Source: Erginobacter sp964587835
Lineage (GTDB): Bacteria > Auribacterota > Erginobacteria > Erginobacterales > Erginobacteraceae
DNA: 48,950 bases
Direction of reading: 5' to 3'
Assembly: GCA_964587835.1 (NCBI GenBank)
Contig: CAZPMN010000019.1
Span: 1 to 48,950, forward strand
Shown here: piece after piece, positions 23,808 to 31,794 of the stretch
Numbering within the stretch: position 1 is the stretch's first letter
Layout: every line of letters starts with the position of its first letter
Translations under genes and position numbers: made by a program
Notes under the pieces: generated by a model
What the model saw: the letters and a program-made list of their open reading frames with translations, nothing else
Told to the model about the DNA's origin: nothing
Databases searched by the model: none

Positions 23808-25193
23808 CTATTGTATCAGCCGGATAATTTTTTTCAGGGTTTTCAGCGGGGTCCGGTAGGGAGGGTAGCGGAAGCGGGGGTCGAGGCGGGTCGAGCGGGA
23901 GAGGACCGACCGGGGGAGGGAGAAGGTCTCGAAGCTCGCCTTCCCGTGGTAGTTTCCCATCCCGCTCTCCCCGACGCCGCCGAAGGGAAGACGGTGGGGG
24001 AGGATCTGAGAGACGGTGTCGTTGAAACAGACCCCCCCGGAGGAGGTCTCCGCCAGCACCCGCCGCCGCCGGCTCCGGTCGTTGGAGAAAAAGTAGAGGG
24101 CGAGGGGACGGGGGCGGCGGTTGACGAATTCCAGCGCTTCGTCGAGGGTTCCGTAGGGTCGGACCGGCAAGATCGGGCCGAAGATCTCCTCCTCGAGCAG
24201 GGGGTGGCCTTCCGGGACATTCCTCACCACGGTGGGGGCGAGGTAGCGTTCCCGGGGGTCGGACTCCCCGCCGAAGGTGATCTCCGCGCCCTCAAGGAGT
24301 CCGGCCAGGCGGTCGAGGTGCTTCTCGTTAATGATCCGTCCGTAGTCGGTGCTCAGGCGGGGATCTTCTCCGTAGAAGAGACCGACCGCCGATTCCAGTT
24401 CCTCGATGAGCGGGGCCTCCAGTTCCTTCGGGACGAGGAGGTAGTCGGGGGCGACACAGGTCTGACCGGCGTTGAAGAACTTTCCCCAGGCGATCCGCCG
24501 GGCGGCCAGTTGGAGGTCCGTTCCCCGATCAACGATACAGGGGTTCTCCCCCCCCAATTCCAGGGTGACCGGGATCAGCTGCTCGGCGGCAGCGATCATC
24601 ACCAGTCTCCCCACCCGGGAGGAACCGGTGTAGAAGATGTAATCGAAAGGCTGCTCCAACAGTTCCCGGGCGGTCTCCGCCCCGCCCTCGATCGCCGCCA
24701 GCAATCCGGGGTCGAACCTCTCCGTGATCAGCTCGGCCAGGGTCCGGGAGGTTCGGGGGGCCAGTTCCGAGGGCTTAAGGACGGCGGTGTTCCCGGACGC
24801 CAGCGCTCCGACCAGGGGGGCGAGGAGGAGCTGGACGGGGTAGTTCCAGGGGCCGATGATCAGAACGCTGCCGTATGGAGAAGGAAAAATCTTTCCCGAG
24901 GCGGGGAAGATCATCCACCCGGTCCGGACCCGCCGGGGCCGATTCCAGGTTTTCAACCGCTTGAGGGCGAAGGCGATCTCCCCCTCGACGAAGGCGATCT
25001 CGCTCAGGTAGGCCTCGGTCTCCGGCTTGCTCAGGTCTTCCGCCAGGGCGGCCAGCAGCTCCTTCTCCCCCTCCCGGAGCAGTGCGCGGAGATTCTCCAG
25101 GGCCTGTGCTCTGGTCTCAAGTTCCCGCGTCCCCCCGCCGGCGATAAATTCCTTCTGCCGCCGGACCAGTCCGACGATTTCATTTCCGGTCAT
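23808..25193 (-). CDS. Aldehyde dehydrogenase, class 3 type
   Basis: This 461-residue NAD(P)-dependent enzyme oxidises aldehydes to carboxylates. It has the family's PWNYP (115-119, containing Asn117), FYTGSSRVGR (187-196), LELGGENPCIV with Glu212, and FNAGQTCVAPDYL with the catalytic Cys246. The C-terminus includes LPFGGVGESGMGNYHG, the class 3 signature, and an aromatic/basic tail PRFRYPPYRTPLK, typical of fatty-aldehyde dehydrogenases. GGAGA precedes the ATG at 25193. A palindromic repeat separates it from the PEP-synthase-like gene, so co-transcription is uncertain. Confidence 0.93.
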   Translation of the reverse strand: MTGNEIVGLVRRQKEFIAGGGTRELETRAQALENLRALLREGEKELLAALAEDLSKPETEAYLSEIAFVEGEIAFALKRLKTWNRPRRVRTGWMIFPASGKIFPSPYGSVLIIGPWNYPVQLLLAPLVGALASGNTAVLKPSELAPRTSRTLAELITERFDPGLLAAIEGGAETARELLEQPFDYIFYTGSSRVGRLVMIAAAEQLIPVTLELGGENPCIVDRGTDLQLAARRIAWGKFFNAGQTCVAPDYLLVPKELEAPLIEELESAVGLFYGEDPRLSTDYGRIINEKHLDRLAGLLEGAEITFGGESDPRERYLAPTVVRNVPEGHPLLEEEIFGPILPVRPYGTLDEALEFVNRRPRPLALYFFSNDRSRRRRVLAETSSGGVCFNDTVSQILPHRLPFGGVGESGMGNYHGKASFETFSLPRSVLSRSTRLDPRFRYPPYRTPLKTLKKIIRLIQ

Positions 25194-25250
25194 AATTAAT
25201 ATCTCCGAGCCTACGAGGCTATCCGGAAATTACCAATTTTGCCAACTTTT

Positions 25251-25369
25251 GGTCATTGCGAGGTCCCGGAGCGAAGCGAAGGGGCCGAAGCAATCTCAAT
25301 TTGTTGAGAAGCAAGCCATTGCGTCCATAAGTTAAGATTGCTTCGTCGCTCCGCTCCTCGCAATGACCG
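25251..25369. repeat. Full ATTGCGAGG/CCTCGCAAT palindrome
   Basis: The left arm GGTCATTGCGAGG...GAAGCAATCTCA and the right arm AGATTGCTTCGTCGC...CCTCGCAATGACC are inverted copies with ~40 bases between. The right arm overlaps the 3' end of the PEP-synthase-like gene and provides its last codons (residues IARSGATKQS). Confidence 0.9.
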
Positions 25370-27515
25370 GGGACCCGGCAAAAGCGGAGTGGATGACCAC
25401 AATTCCCCGGTAGCCGTCGACGGTCACCTCGGCCCCGTCGGGGATCCTCTCCATCGCTTCCGACACCCCGGTTACGCAGGGGATCCCGTATTCCCGGGCT
25501 ATGATCGCGCCGTGGACCAGCATCCCGCCCCGCCGTTCGACAATACCCCCCGCCAGGGGAACAACAAAGGTCATCTCCGGCTCGATGGCGTCGATGACCA
25601 GGATCTCTCCCGCCTGGAGCCGGAAGAGGTCGGCCGGGGTCCGGACCACCCGGGCCCGCGCCCGGACCAGCCCCGGATTAGCCGGCTGGCCGGTCAGCTG
25701 GCGGTGCCGGACGGTTTCCGAGTTCGTCGTGGCTTTCTTCTTTCCGGCCGGCCGTTTCTCCCTCCGGAAACCGAGACCCCGCCGCTCGGCCTCCTTTTGT
25801 GCCTTGAGCAGCTGTCCCTCGATCCTGGCCAGGTGGATGTTGTCCTCGTCGCGGAGCCGGTAGCTGGACCGGGCCAGGTCGAGGACCTCGGCGGCCGCCT
25901 TCCTCTTCTCCCCGGAAAAACCGGAGAGAAAGGTCTCTTCCCGCCCGGGGTCCCGCTTCACTCCCCGCCGGGGCGCCTGTCCGGCCATCTCCCGCAAAAT
26001 GGCGACAATCCCCTCCCGCCCCAGGGCGCACTGCGAGACCCCGCAGGAGAGTTCCCCGAACCGTTCCATAAATTCCTTCAGCCCCTTTTCGAAGCGGGAT
26101 CCCGCCGGACCGATCTCCCCCCTCTCCAGCTTCCGGTCAAGTTCCGGGTCGTTACGGATGATCCCGGCCAGTTCCTCGAGCAGGCGCCGCCGTCTGGCGA
26201 TCTCGTTCCCGTCGGAGGAGAGCAGGTCCATAAACTCGTAGGGGTCTTCGGGCCGGAGGGCGTCGTTATAGACCTGGCCCAGAAGCCGGATTCCGTGGGC
26301 AAAGGGGATGAACTCGCTCCAGTAGACCTCCCGCCAGCGGTCCCGGATCCGGCTTCGCTCGGCGATCGCCGCGGCCAGTTCCCCGTCGGAGAGCCGATCC
26401 AGGCGGACTCCGCCCAGCCGCTTTGCCTCTCGTTCCATCTCCGGGATCAGCTCCCCCTCGATCCGCTCCCGGAGCTTTTTTAGGCTGGCAAAGCTCCGCT
26501 TCAGGTTCAGGTACCAGGGCCGCCGGTCTTCCTGCTCCCAGAGTCGCTCTCCCGGGCCGGTCTTCTCCCCCCGCCCGGCCGTGATCGGGCGGCACTGGAG
26601 GAGGTAGAGCCGGGAACCCTGGAAGGTCCACTCGAAGTCGGCCGGCCCGCCCAGGTAATCCTCCAGGGGCCGGAAGAGACCGAAGACCATCTCCAGGCGA
26701 TTTTTATCCAGCGGCGGCTGCTGTCTCCGACGGGGGTCGAGTCCCTTGAGCACCGTCCCCTCCCGTCCGGGGGCGGCCCGCCATTCCCTTTCCGCCGGGG
26801 TGTGGGAGATCACCCGGCCGGTCTCTCGGTCGAGAATCCAGTGGTCGGGGCCGACGGTGCCGTCGACCAGTCCCTCGTTGAGCCCCCAGACCGCCTCCAC
26901 CACTCCCCAGCGGTCATTCTCGGGGCTGACCGTGAAAGCCACCCCCGAGCGCTCTCCTATGACCATCTCCTGGACCACCACCGCCATCGCCGAACCCGAA
27001 GGGTCAAGCTTCAGCTCCCGCCGGTAGAGGAGCGCCCGGTCGGACCAGAGCGAGGCCCAGACCAGGATGATCTTCTCCAAGATCTTTTCCGCGCCCTGGA
27101 CGTTGATGTAAGACTCGTAAAGCCCGGCAAAGGAGCGCTCGGCCGAGTCCTCCCCGGGGGAGGAGGAACGGACGGCAACCGGCCGCCGGGCGAACCTCTC
27201 CCCGAGGGCGCTACGGAGCTGTTTCTCCAGTTTCGGGGGGAGTTTGGCGGAGGCGAAGAGGTGGCGGATTCTCAGGGCGGCGTCCCAGACCTCCTCCCAG
27301 CGCATCTCCTCCAGGGGCTTGCGGCCCAGCTCCCGGGCGATCCTTCCCTCCAAACCGGTTTCGGCCAGGAAACGGCGGTAGGCGGCGGCGGTGACCATCA
27401 GCCCGCCGGGGACGGATAAACCGCGCCGGGTCAATTCAGCCAGGGCGAAACCCTTGCCCCCCGCCTGGTCTCGATTGGGGGGAGATATCTCGGAAAAGCT
27501 CAGGGTGTTCTTCAT
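25332..27515 (-). CDS. PEP-synthase-like phosphotransferase lacking the PEP-binding barrel
   Basis: This 727-residue protein has an ATP-grasp domain (SPPNRDQAGGKGFALAEL, RRPVAVRSSSPGEDS, FAGLYESY, VVVQEMV) and a C-terminal swivelling phospho-His domain (ERRGGMLVHGAIIAREYG, His668, then IPCVTG). The PEP/pyruvate-binding TIM barrel of PEP synthase and pyruvate phosphate dikinase is absent. The ~400 residues between the two domains are helical and unlike those enzymes. This matches the ATP-grasp/His-swivel group, of which rifampicin phosphotransferase is one example, so the phosphate acceptor is probably a small molecule, unknown here. ATG overlaps the upstream PNPOx-like stop by four bases (ATGA). 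The last ten residues derive from a repeat. Confidence 0.85.
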   Translation of the reverse strand: MKNTLSFSEISPPNRDQAGGKGFALAELTRRGLSVPGGLMVTAAAYRRFLAETGLEGRIARELGRKPLEEMRWEEVWDAALRIRHLFASAKLPPKLEKQLRSALGERFARRPVAVRSSSPGEDSAERSFAGLYESYINVQGAEKILEKIILVWASLWSDRALLYRRELKLDPSGSAMAVVVQEMVIGERSGVAFTVSPENDRWGVVEAVWGLNEGLVDGTVGPDHWILDRETGRVISHTPAEREWRAAPGREGTVLKGLDPRRRQQPPLDKNRLEMVFGLFRPLEDYLGGPADFEWTFQGSRLYLLQCRPITAGRGEKTGPGERLWEQEDRRPWYLNLKRSFASLKKLRERIEGELIPEMEREAKRLGGVRLDRLSDGELAAAIAERSRIRDRWREVYWSEFIPFAHGIRLLGQVYNDALRPEDPYEFMDLLSSDGNEIARRRRLLEELAGIIRNDPELDRKLERGEIGPAGSRFEKGLKEFMERFGELSCGVSQCALGREGIVAILREMAGQAPRRGVKRDPGREETFLSGFSGEKRKAAAEVLDLARSSYRLRDEDNIHLARIEGQLLKAQKEAERRGLGFRREKRPAGKKKATTNSETVRHRQLTGQPANPGLVRARARVVRTPADLFRLQAGEILVIDAIEPEMTFVVPLAGGIVERRGGMLVHGAIIAREYGIPCVTGVSEAMERIPDGAEVTVDGYRGIVVIHSAFAGSPVIARSGATKQS

Positions 27516-27964
27516 CTCCCCATTGTGAGGATATCGACATGCTGGAAATTTCGGACCAGGACGTAGTCCCTGACCCGGAGCCGGAAGATAGCGGTCGAGG
27601 GAGCCCGGGCGAAGTCCTCCAGCGAAGGGTGGCGGGCGAGGAAAAGCTTCCGGCAGGTTTCCCGGCTCCGTCCGGCGGCCTCGCGCACCTCGCCGATCAC
27701 GGTCACCGCCTTGGCTCGGGCAAAGTCCGTTGGGTGGTTGGTCCGGGTGTCGACCAGGAAGGCGGCCTTCCGCTGGCCGGAGAGGTTCTCGTACTTTCGG
27801 GTAAAGCGGCCGGTGGCGAAGATGATCGCCTTCAGGCTGGGGGTGAAGGCATAAGCGACCAGGCTGGCGTATGGCTGGTCTCCAGACGTCGAGCAGAGGA
27901 CGCCCAGCGTCCGGGCGGATAAAAGGCCCCGGACCGCCCGCCGGACTTCCCCTTTGTCCTTCAT
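27512..27964 (-). CDS. Pyridoxamine 5'-phosphate oxidase-like flavin-binding protein
   Basis: This 150-residue split-barrel protein has the family features: an N-terminal helix, LGVLCSTSGDQPYASLVAY, KAIIFATGRFTRKYENLSGQ, KAAFLVDTRTN and AVTVIGEV. Members bind FMN, F420 or heme and reduce or oxidise small molecules. The cofactor cannot be assigned from the sequence. It overlaps both neighbours by four bases (ATGA at each junction), so the three are almost certainly co-translated with the DUF523/DUF1722 and PEP-synthase-like proteins. Confidence 0.85.
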   Translation of the reverse strand: MKDKGEVRRAVRGLLSARTLGVLCSTSGDQPYASLVAYAFTPSLKAIIFATGRFTRKYENLSGQRKAAFLVDTRTNHPTDFARAKAVTVIGEVREAAGRSRETCRKLFLARHPSLEDFARAPSTAIFRLRVRDYVLVRNFQHVDILTMGR

Positions 27965-28935
27965 CGCGGCTCCCGGCCCTTGCCGGAGTCGGAGACCTCG
28001 ATCAGGTCTTCCGGATAGGGGTTGAAGAAGAACTGATCCTTCAGATAAGGCTGCTCGAAGCGGACGATCCAGGAACGGATCAGGGCCACCGGAACCCCGA
28101 GGGGGATGCGGTTCGCCCGGTATCTCTCCAGCGAGTCGAGGAAGAACTCCTTCTCCGCCGGTAGCAGTTCTTTCTTGAAGTAGCCAAAAGCGTGTGTGAG
28201 GACGTTGATCACCGGCCCGCTCTTCGGCGGCCGACCCAGGGACGCCCGGAGAATGTCCTCGTAATCTTCCGCGACCTCGCGGCAGTCCCTCTTATCCCGG
28301 TTGGCGGTCAACCGGCCCAGCCGGCGCATCTGCTCCTGGTCGTAAGCCATCAGGATCAGCTTGTGCCGTTCCTGGAATCCGACCAGGGCCGCCATCCTCC
28401 CGGCTGACTTTGCTCTCCGGAACCGGGTCAGGGTGAAGAGGGCGGTGAGGAAATGTTCCCGGATGGTGAAATTCAGCAGCCGGCCCTCGTCCTCTACCGG
28501 AACTCCGGGAAATCGCTCGAGGATGGCTCCACCGAAGAAACCGGCATTCTTGGAACTGGTCGCCTGGACCTTTCCCGGACCGGGGTAGAGCTTGACGTTC
28601 TTCGTCCCGCAGGAGGGAGAGCGCTCCTTGAGGATAAAGCCGTCGACCTTGCCCAGTTCCGAGAGGAACTTTTCGGCGAAGGACAGCATCTTGGCGGTGC
28701 GGTCGAACCCGGTGTCGGACTGGAGGAGCCGGGGACCGTCGTCGCCCGCCACCAGCCGGATCGGCGGCCGGGGCACCCCGAGCCCGATCTCCACCTCCGG
28801 GCAGACCGGGATGAAATCGACGTGAGGCTTGAGGAGTTTCACCACCCCGCTGGAGATTTTCAGCCCGTTCCAGCGACAGGCCTCGAATTCCAGACACTTG
28901 CTGACCACCACCTGGGGGCGGACCTCTTCTTTCAT
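27961..28935 (-). CDS. DUF523 (TudS-type) plus DUF1722 (YbgA-type) protein
   Basis: This 324-residue cytoplasmic protein joins two known domains. The N-terminal ~150 residues are DUF523, with SKCLEFEACRWNG, IPVCPEVEIGLGVPRPPIRL and LKERSPSCGTKNV. These three Cys sites probably hold an Fe-S cluster, as in the thiouracil desulfidase TudS. The C-terminal part is DUF1722, seen in YbgA: HKLILMAYDQEQMRRLGRL and LPLGVPVALIRSW-like sequence. In many bacteria this protein sits beside a photolyase gene, and here a class II photolyase remnant lies 80 bases away on the other strand. The ATG at 28935 follows GGGGAG by six bases and is better than the ATG at 28941. Confidence 0.92.
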   Translation of the reverse strand: MKEEVRPQVVVSKCLEFEACRWNGLKISSGVVKLLKPHVDFIPVCPEVEIGLGVPRPPIRLVAGDDGPRLLQSDTGFDRTAKMLSFAEKFLSELGKVDGFILKERSPSCGTKNVKLYPGPGKVQATSSKNAGFFGGAILERFPGVPVEDEGRLLNFTIREHFLTALFTLTRFRRAKSAGRMAALVGFQERHKLILMAYDQEQMRRLGRLTANRDKRDCREVAEDYEDILRASLGRPPKSGPVINVLTHAFGYFKKELLPAEKEFFLDSLERYRANRIPLGVPVALIRSWIVRFEQPYLKDQFFFNPYPEDLIEVSDSGKGREPR

Positions 28936-29013
28936 AATCATCTCCCCGCGTTAGCAACTGGGCTGTCGTCCCCGTGGTTGCGCCCATCTCCCGATCCGGG
29001 TATTTTTCAGGAT

Positions 29014-29317
29014 ATGAGGGATGATAACACCATCCCCGGGTTGGAGCAAAGCAAACAGGAACTGCAGGGGGGGATCCCGGGCCCGGTCCGGTAATTTACT
29101 GGATGCAGCGGGAGCAGCGGTCCCGGGATATCCACGCCCTCCTTTGGGCCCAGGCCCGGCCCCGGAATCCGAACGGCTACGCCGGGGTGGCCTGGGCGGT
29201 CGGCGGGGTTTGCGACCGCCCTTGGCCCCGGTTTTCGGCAAGGTGAGATATATGAACTACAACGGGTGCCGGCGAAAGTTCGACGTGGACGCCTACATCG
29301 CCCGGGTGTCAGGGTAG
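29014..29317 (+). pseudogene. phr: Collapsed class II CPD photolyase
   Basis: Three short stretches in different frames match the two ends of class II deoxyribodipyrimidine photolyases. First, MRDDNTIPGLEQSKQELQGG from the ATG at 29014 resembles the N-terminus. Second, at 29085-29157, GPVIYWMQREQRSRDIHALL in frame 0 matches the diagnostic YWMSRDQR..DNWALL region. It runs straight into RNPNGYAGVAWAVGGVCDRP, which is the C-terminal DPNGYxGxAW motif. Third, after a short deletion, FGKVRYMNYNGCRRKFDVDA (29234-29293) in a third frame is the extreme C-terminus. About 370 central codons are missing, including the FAD-binding core, and there are at least two frameshifts. The original enzyme repaired UV-induced pyrimidine dimers with light; this copy cannot. 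Confidence 0.85.
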
Positions 29318-29390
29318 CAGAGGCATTCCTGCCTGTGCTACGGTGGAGAAAACAGGCGGGGATGCCAGTTCGGCTTCGACGGATTATCGA

Positions 29391-29453
29391 CTACGAGAAC
29401 GAGTACGAGTACGAGTACGAGTTTAACCCGATTTATTCATAAATCGGGTTAAA
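29391..29453. repeat. ACGAGT run plus AACCCGATTTAT palindrome
   Basis: A one-sided run of ACGAGTACGAGTACGAG (29393-29422) abuts a 26-base perfect palindrome whose arms are AACCCGATTTAT and ATAAATCGGGTT (29425-29450). The palindrome recurs at 44230-44255 with only its two central bases changed. It lies a few bases from the stop codon of the reductase gene. Confidence 0.8.
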
Positions 29454-29456
29454 GGG

Positions 29457-30173
29457 TCAGTAGCCCTTGAAGTCCTCGGTGATGACCCGTTCCCCGGGGA
29501 GGCCGAGGTCTCCCTTGAGCATCGCCGTCATCCCCTCCACCATCCGCGGGGGGCCGCAGATATAGAAGGTCCATTCGGGGAAATCGGGGATCTCCTCGCG
29601 GATCATCTCGGAACAGATTCTCCCGGTCCGGCCGGCCCAATCCGGGGGGGCTTCCCCGTCGGTGACGGTGAAGGCGAGAGAGAGGTGGGGGTTCCGCCCG
29701 GCCATCTCCTCGAAGTCGTCGAGGAAGACAAAGTCTCCGCCGGTCCGGGCGGAGTAAATGACCCGGGCCTGGGCCGGTGACCTGGTATCGGTCAGCCAGC
29801 GGCAGATCGAACGGATCGGGGTGATCCCGATCCCCCCGGAGAGAAAGGCTGCCCGTTCCGGATCGCCCTCGTAGATGAAGCGGCCCAGGGGGTACTTGAC
29901 CCGGACCCGGTCTCCGGGTTTCAGGTCGCGGAGGGCTTGCGAATATTCGCTGGCGGAGAGCTTCTTGGTGAACTCGAAGTAACCTTTTTCGGTTGGGGAG
30001 TTGGAGAAGGAGAAGTAATGGTCGATCTCCCGTCCCTCCCGTTCCAGGAAGAGCTGGAAGAACTGGCCGGGACGGAAAAGCACCTGCCCGCGGTCGTCGA
30101 ACCGGAAACTGGCGACGTCGCTGGTGCGCGGGATGACCTCGAGCAGTTCGGTCTCCAGTTCCCTGAACTTCAT
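29457..30173 (-). CDS. Ferredoxin-reductase-type FAD/NAD(P) oxidoreductase
   Basis: This 238-residue protein has the two-domain FNR plan. The FAD-binding barrel shows FRPGQFFQLFL and HYFSFSNSPTEKGYFEF (the R-x-Y-S-type flavin loop has become HYFSFSN). The NAD(P)-binding domain has FLSGGIGITPIRSICRWL and FYICGPPRMVEGM, both diagnostic. It would pass electrons between NAD(P)H and an acceptor, but no [2Fe-2S] domain is fused to it. AGAGGT precedes the ATG at 30173. ACGAGT-type microsatellite hairpins lie on both sides, so it is a single-gene unit. Confidence 0.9.
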   Translation of the reverse strand: MKFRELETELLEVIPRTSDVASFRFDDRGQVLFRPGQFFQLFLEREGREIDHYFSFSNSPTEKGYFEFTKKLSASEYSQALRDLKPGDRVRVKYPLGRFIYEGDPERAAFLSGGIGITPIRSICRWLTDTRSPAQARVIYSARTGGDFVFLDDFEEMAGRNPHLSLAFTVTDGEAPPDWAGRTGRICSEMIREEIPDFPEWTFYICGPPRMVEGMTAMLKGDLGLPGERVITEDFKGY

Positions 30174-30189
30174 CTTAACCTCTGTTTTT

Positions 30190-30260
30190 TCCTACTCCTA
30201 CTCCTACTTGTACTCGATTTGTGTCTCCTGGTGTTCGAGTACAAGTACGAAGTGCGAGTG
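30190..30260. repeat. ACTCCT/ACTTGT microsatellite hairpin
   Basis: CTACTCCTACTCCTACTTG (30192-30210) and the complementary TTCGAGTACAAGTACG (30234-30249) form a degenerate hairpin of 6-base units around TGTGTCTCCTGG. It fills the gap between two genes and ends two bases from the DUF481 stop codon. Confidence 0.75.
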
Positions 30261-30261
30261 G

Positions 30262-31083
30262 TTACAGCGAGATCCCCAGCGAGGTGATCAGGGAGACGTC
30301 ATTGCGCTCGGTTCCGTCCGGGGCGCTGCTGTCGTATCGATCGGTCGCCGTGAGCTGCAGGTAGGCGTTTCCCATCAAGCTTACCCTCAGAGACGCCTCG
30401 GCGGTCAGCAGGTAGTCGTTGAAATCTTCGAACTTGGGCTTGTACTCGAATGACTCGATAAAGGTTACCCGCTCGTTGATCTGGAGTACCCCGTTCTGGG
30501 CCAGGCGGAGGTAGAGCCCGTGGTCCCGGATATCGTTGCTGTACTTGGTATCGATGTAGGATAAGCCGGCCTCGACCGAGGCAAAGTCCTCCTGGCAGCG
30601 CCAGATATTGTAACCGACGCCGACGCCGTTGTCCAGGCGCCGGTCGATATCCTTGAGCTTGTCGTAGGAGGTCTCCGAGCGGGCGTAGGCGAATCCGTCC
30701 TCGATCACAAATAAGTTGGCCTGTCCGGCGATCAGCCCTCGGTCGGCGGTCTTCTCGTACGCTTCGGTCTCCTGGTCCTTGAACTTGCCCCAGGCGTACT
30801 CGCCCTTGCCCAGCAGCTCCCAGTCGTCATCAAACTTCTTCATCGCGGCGGCGCGGGCCAGCAGGTTCTGGGTGTCGGAGTTGCCCTGGCTCATCGAGTA
30901 GCCGGCGCTGAGGTCGATCAGCCACCCGGGCAGGAGAGCACATCCGCGTTCGGATGTCTCCTGGGCTACTCGGGCGGTCTCCTCCATCTGGGCGGCCATC
31001 TTTCCCTCCTCGGCCAGCCCCGGTCCGGCGCACAGGAGCGCGGCGGCGAGGGCGAACAGAGATCCTGCCATATTCAATCTCAT
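30262..31083 (-). CDS. Outer-membrane beta-barrel protein (DUF481)
   Basis: This 273-residue exported protein matches the DUF481 (YdiY-like) barrel family. The signal peptide is MRLNMAGSLFALAAALLCAG with cleavage after GLA. The mature part begins with a short coil, then WLIDLSAGYSMSQGNSDTQN, the typical 'G.S.A.GN.D' strand, and ends with an aromatic or hydrophobic strand (VSLITSLGISL), as usual for outer-membrane proteins. I chose the ATG at 31083, with AGGAGG upstream; the open frame extends 34 codons without support. A good divergent promoter (31197-31225) lies about 115 bases upstream. The function of DUF481 is unclear beyond an envelope or stress role. Confidence 0.9.
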   Translation of the reverse strand: MRLNMAGSLFALAAALLCAGPGLAEEGKMAAQMEETARVAQETSERGCALLPGWLIDLSAGYSMSQGNSDTQNLLARAAAMKKFDDDWELLGKGEYAWGKFKDQETEAYEKTADRGLIAGQANLFVIEDGFAYARSETSYDKLKDIDRRLDNGVGVGYNIWRCQEDFASVEAGLSYIDTKYSNDIRDHGLYLRLAQNGVLQINERVTFIESFEYKPKFEDFNDYLLTAEASLRVSLMGNAYLQLTATDRYDSSAPDGTERNDVSLITSLGISL

Positions 31084-31196
31084 AATACTTCCTCCTCTGA
31101 TTTGAGGTTCTCCCGTCTGTTCTAGTATCTCCCGGCCCGCTCTCCGGGTCGCGCGCCCGGGGGTCAATTGGCCTGTTTTGGACATTCGAGCCGGAA

Positions 31197-31225
31197 ACTT
31201 TAGGAATCGCCCGACCCTATGTCAA
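31197..31225 (-). promoter_or_regulatory. Promoter for the DUF481 gene
   Basis: On the minus strand TTGACA (31225-31220), 17 bases, then TAAAGT (31202-31197). This is a near-consensus sigma-70 promoter facing the ATG at 31083. Confidence 0.7.
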
Positions 31226-31249
31226 GCAATTAATCAGGGGAAATTATCC

Positions 31250-31277
31250 TTGTCCCGGCACCGGATCGGATTATCAT
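31250..31277 (+). promoter_or_regulatory. Promoter for the small lipoprotein gene
   Basis: TTGTCC (31250) and TATCAT (31272) are 16 bases apart, about 30 bases before the ATG at 31307. Together with the promoter at 31197 it forms a divergent pair. Confidence 0.55.
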
Positions 31278-31306
31278 ATTACCGGACCTGAAATCGGGAG
31301 AGGCAT

Positions 31307-31636
31307 ATGAAACATATCCGCTGGATTACCTTCCTGGCCGTTCTGCTCATTCTCGCGGGGTGCGTCACCGCCACCGGGCGGAGGCAGGAGTATCTTGAAG
31401 ATCATCAGGATCTCCGTCCGGAGATCGCCGCCGCCATTCTTGCCGGCCGGGTGGTCGAGGGGATGACCCGGGACGACGTCCGGGCGGCCTGGGGCGACCC
31501 GGAGCGGGAGACCCGGGCCATCTCGGAGGCGGGGGAGCAGGACATCTGGTCCTACCCGACCCCGATCGGGCAATTTGAGGAGGGAAAGGTGATCCTGACC
31601 TTCACCGGCGGGAAGTTGGTGAAGTTGATCAATTGA
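31307..31636 (+). CDS. BamE/SmpA-like small lipoprotein
   Basis: This 109-residue protein has a lipobox (LLILAGC, Cys19) and so is probably lipidated and anchored in an outer or inner membrane leaflet. The mature part has IAAAILAGRVVEGMTRDDVR and AAWGDPERE, typical of SmpA/OmlA-type domains such as BamE, then a β-strand end VILTFTGGKLVKL. The specific role in outer-membrane assembly is inferred from the fold only. GGGAGAGG precedes the ATG. It faces away from the DUF481 gene. Confidence 0.8.
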   Translation: MKHIRWITFLAVLLILAGCVTATGRRQEYLEDHQDLRPEIAAAILAGRVVEGMTRDDVRAAWGDPERETRAISEAGEQDIWSYPTPIGQFEEGKVILTFTGGKLVKLIN

Positions 31637-31716
31637 CGGCGCTCCCCTCTCTGCCCCGAGGAGCCCGCGCCCGGAAGGCTGTCTCCCGACCGCCTGGGTC
31701 CCGCCCGGGTTTGCTG

Positions 31717-31745
31717 TTGTCGCGACCTGTTGGATCTGCTATATT
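31717..31745 (+). promoter_or_regulatory. Promoter for glnA
   Basis: TTGTCG (31717), 17 bases, TATATT (31740), about 50 bases before the ATG at 31795. No sigma-54 (GG-N10-GC) element is obvious. Confidence 0.6.
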
Positions 31746-31794
31746 TCCGCCTCTCTAATTAATCATCTGCAACATCTAATCTGGAGGCAGGATT

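Noticed and set aside
25332..27515. Complete PEP synthase (ppsA)
   Set aside because: The C-terminal PEP/pyruvate-binding barrel is absent, and the middle region is unlike PEP synthase.
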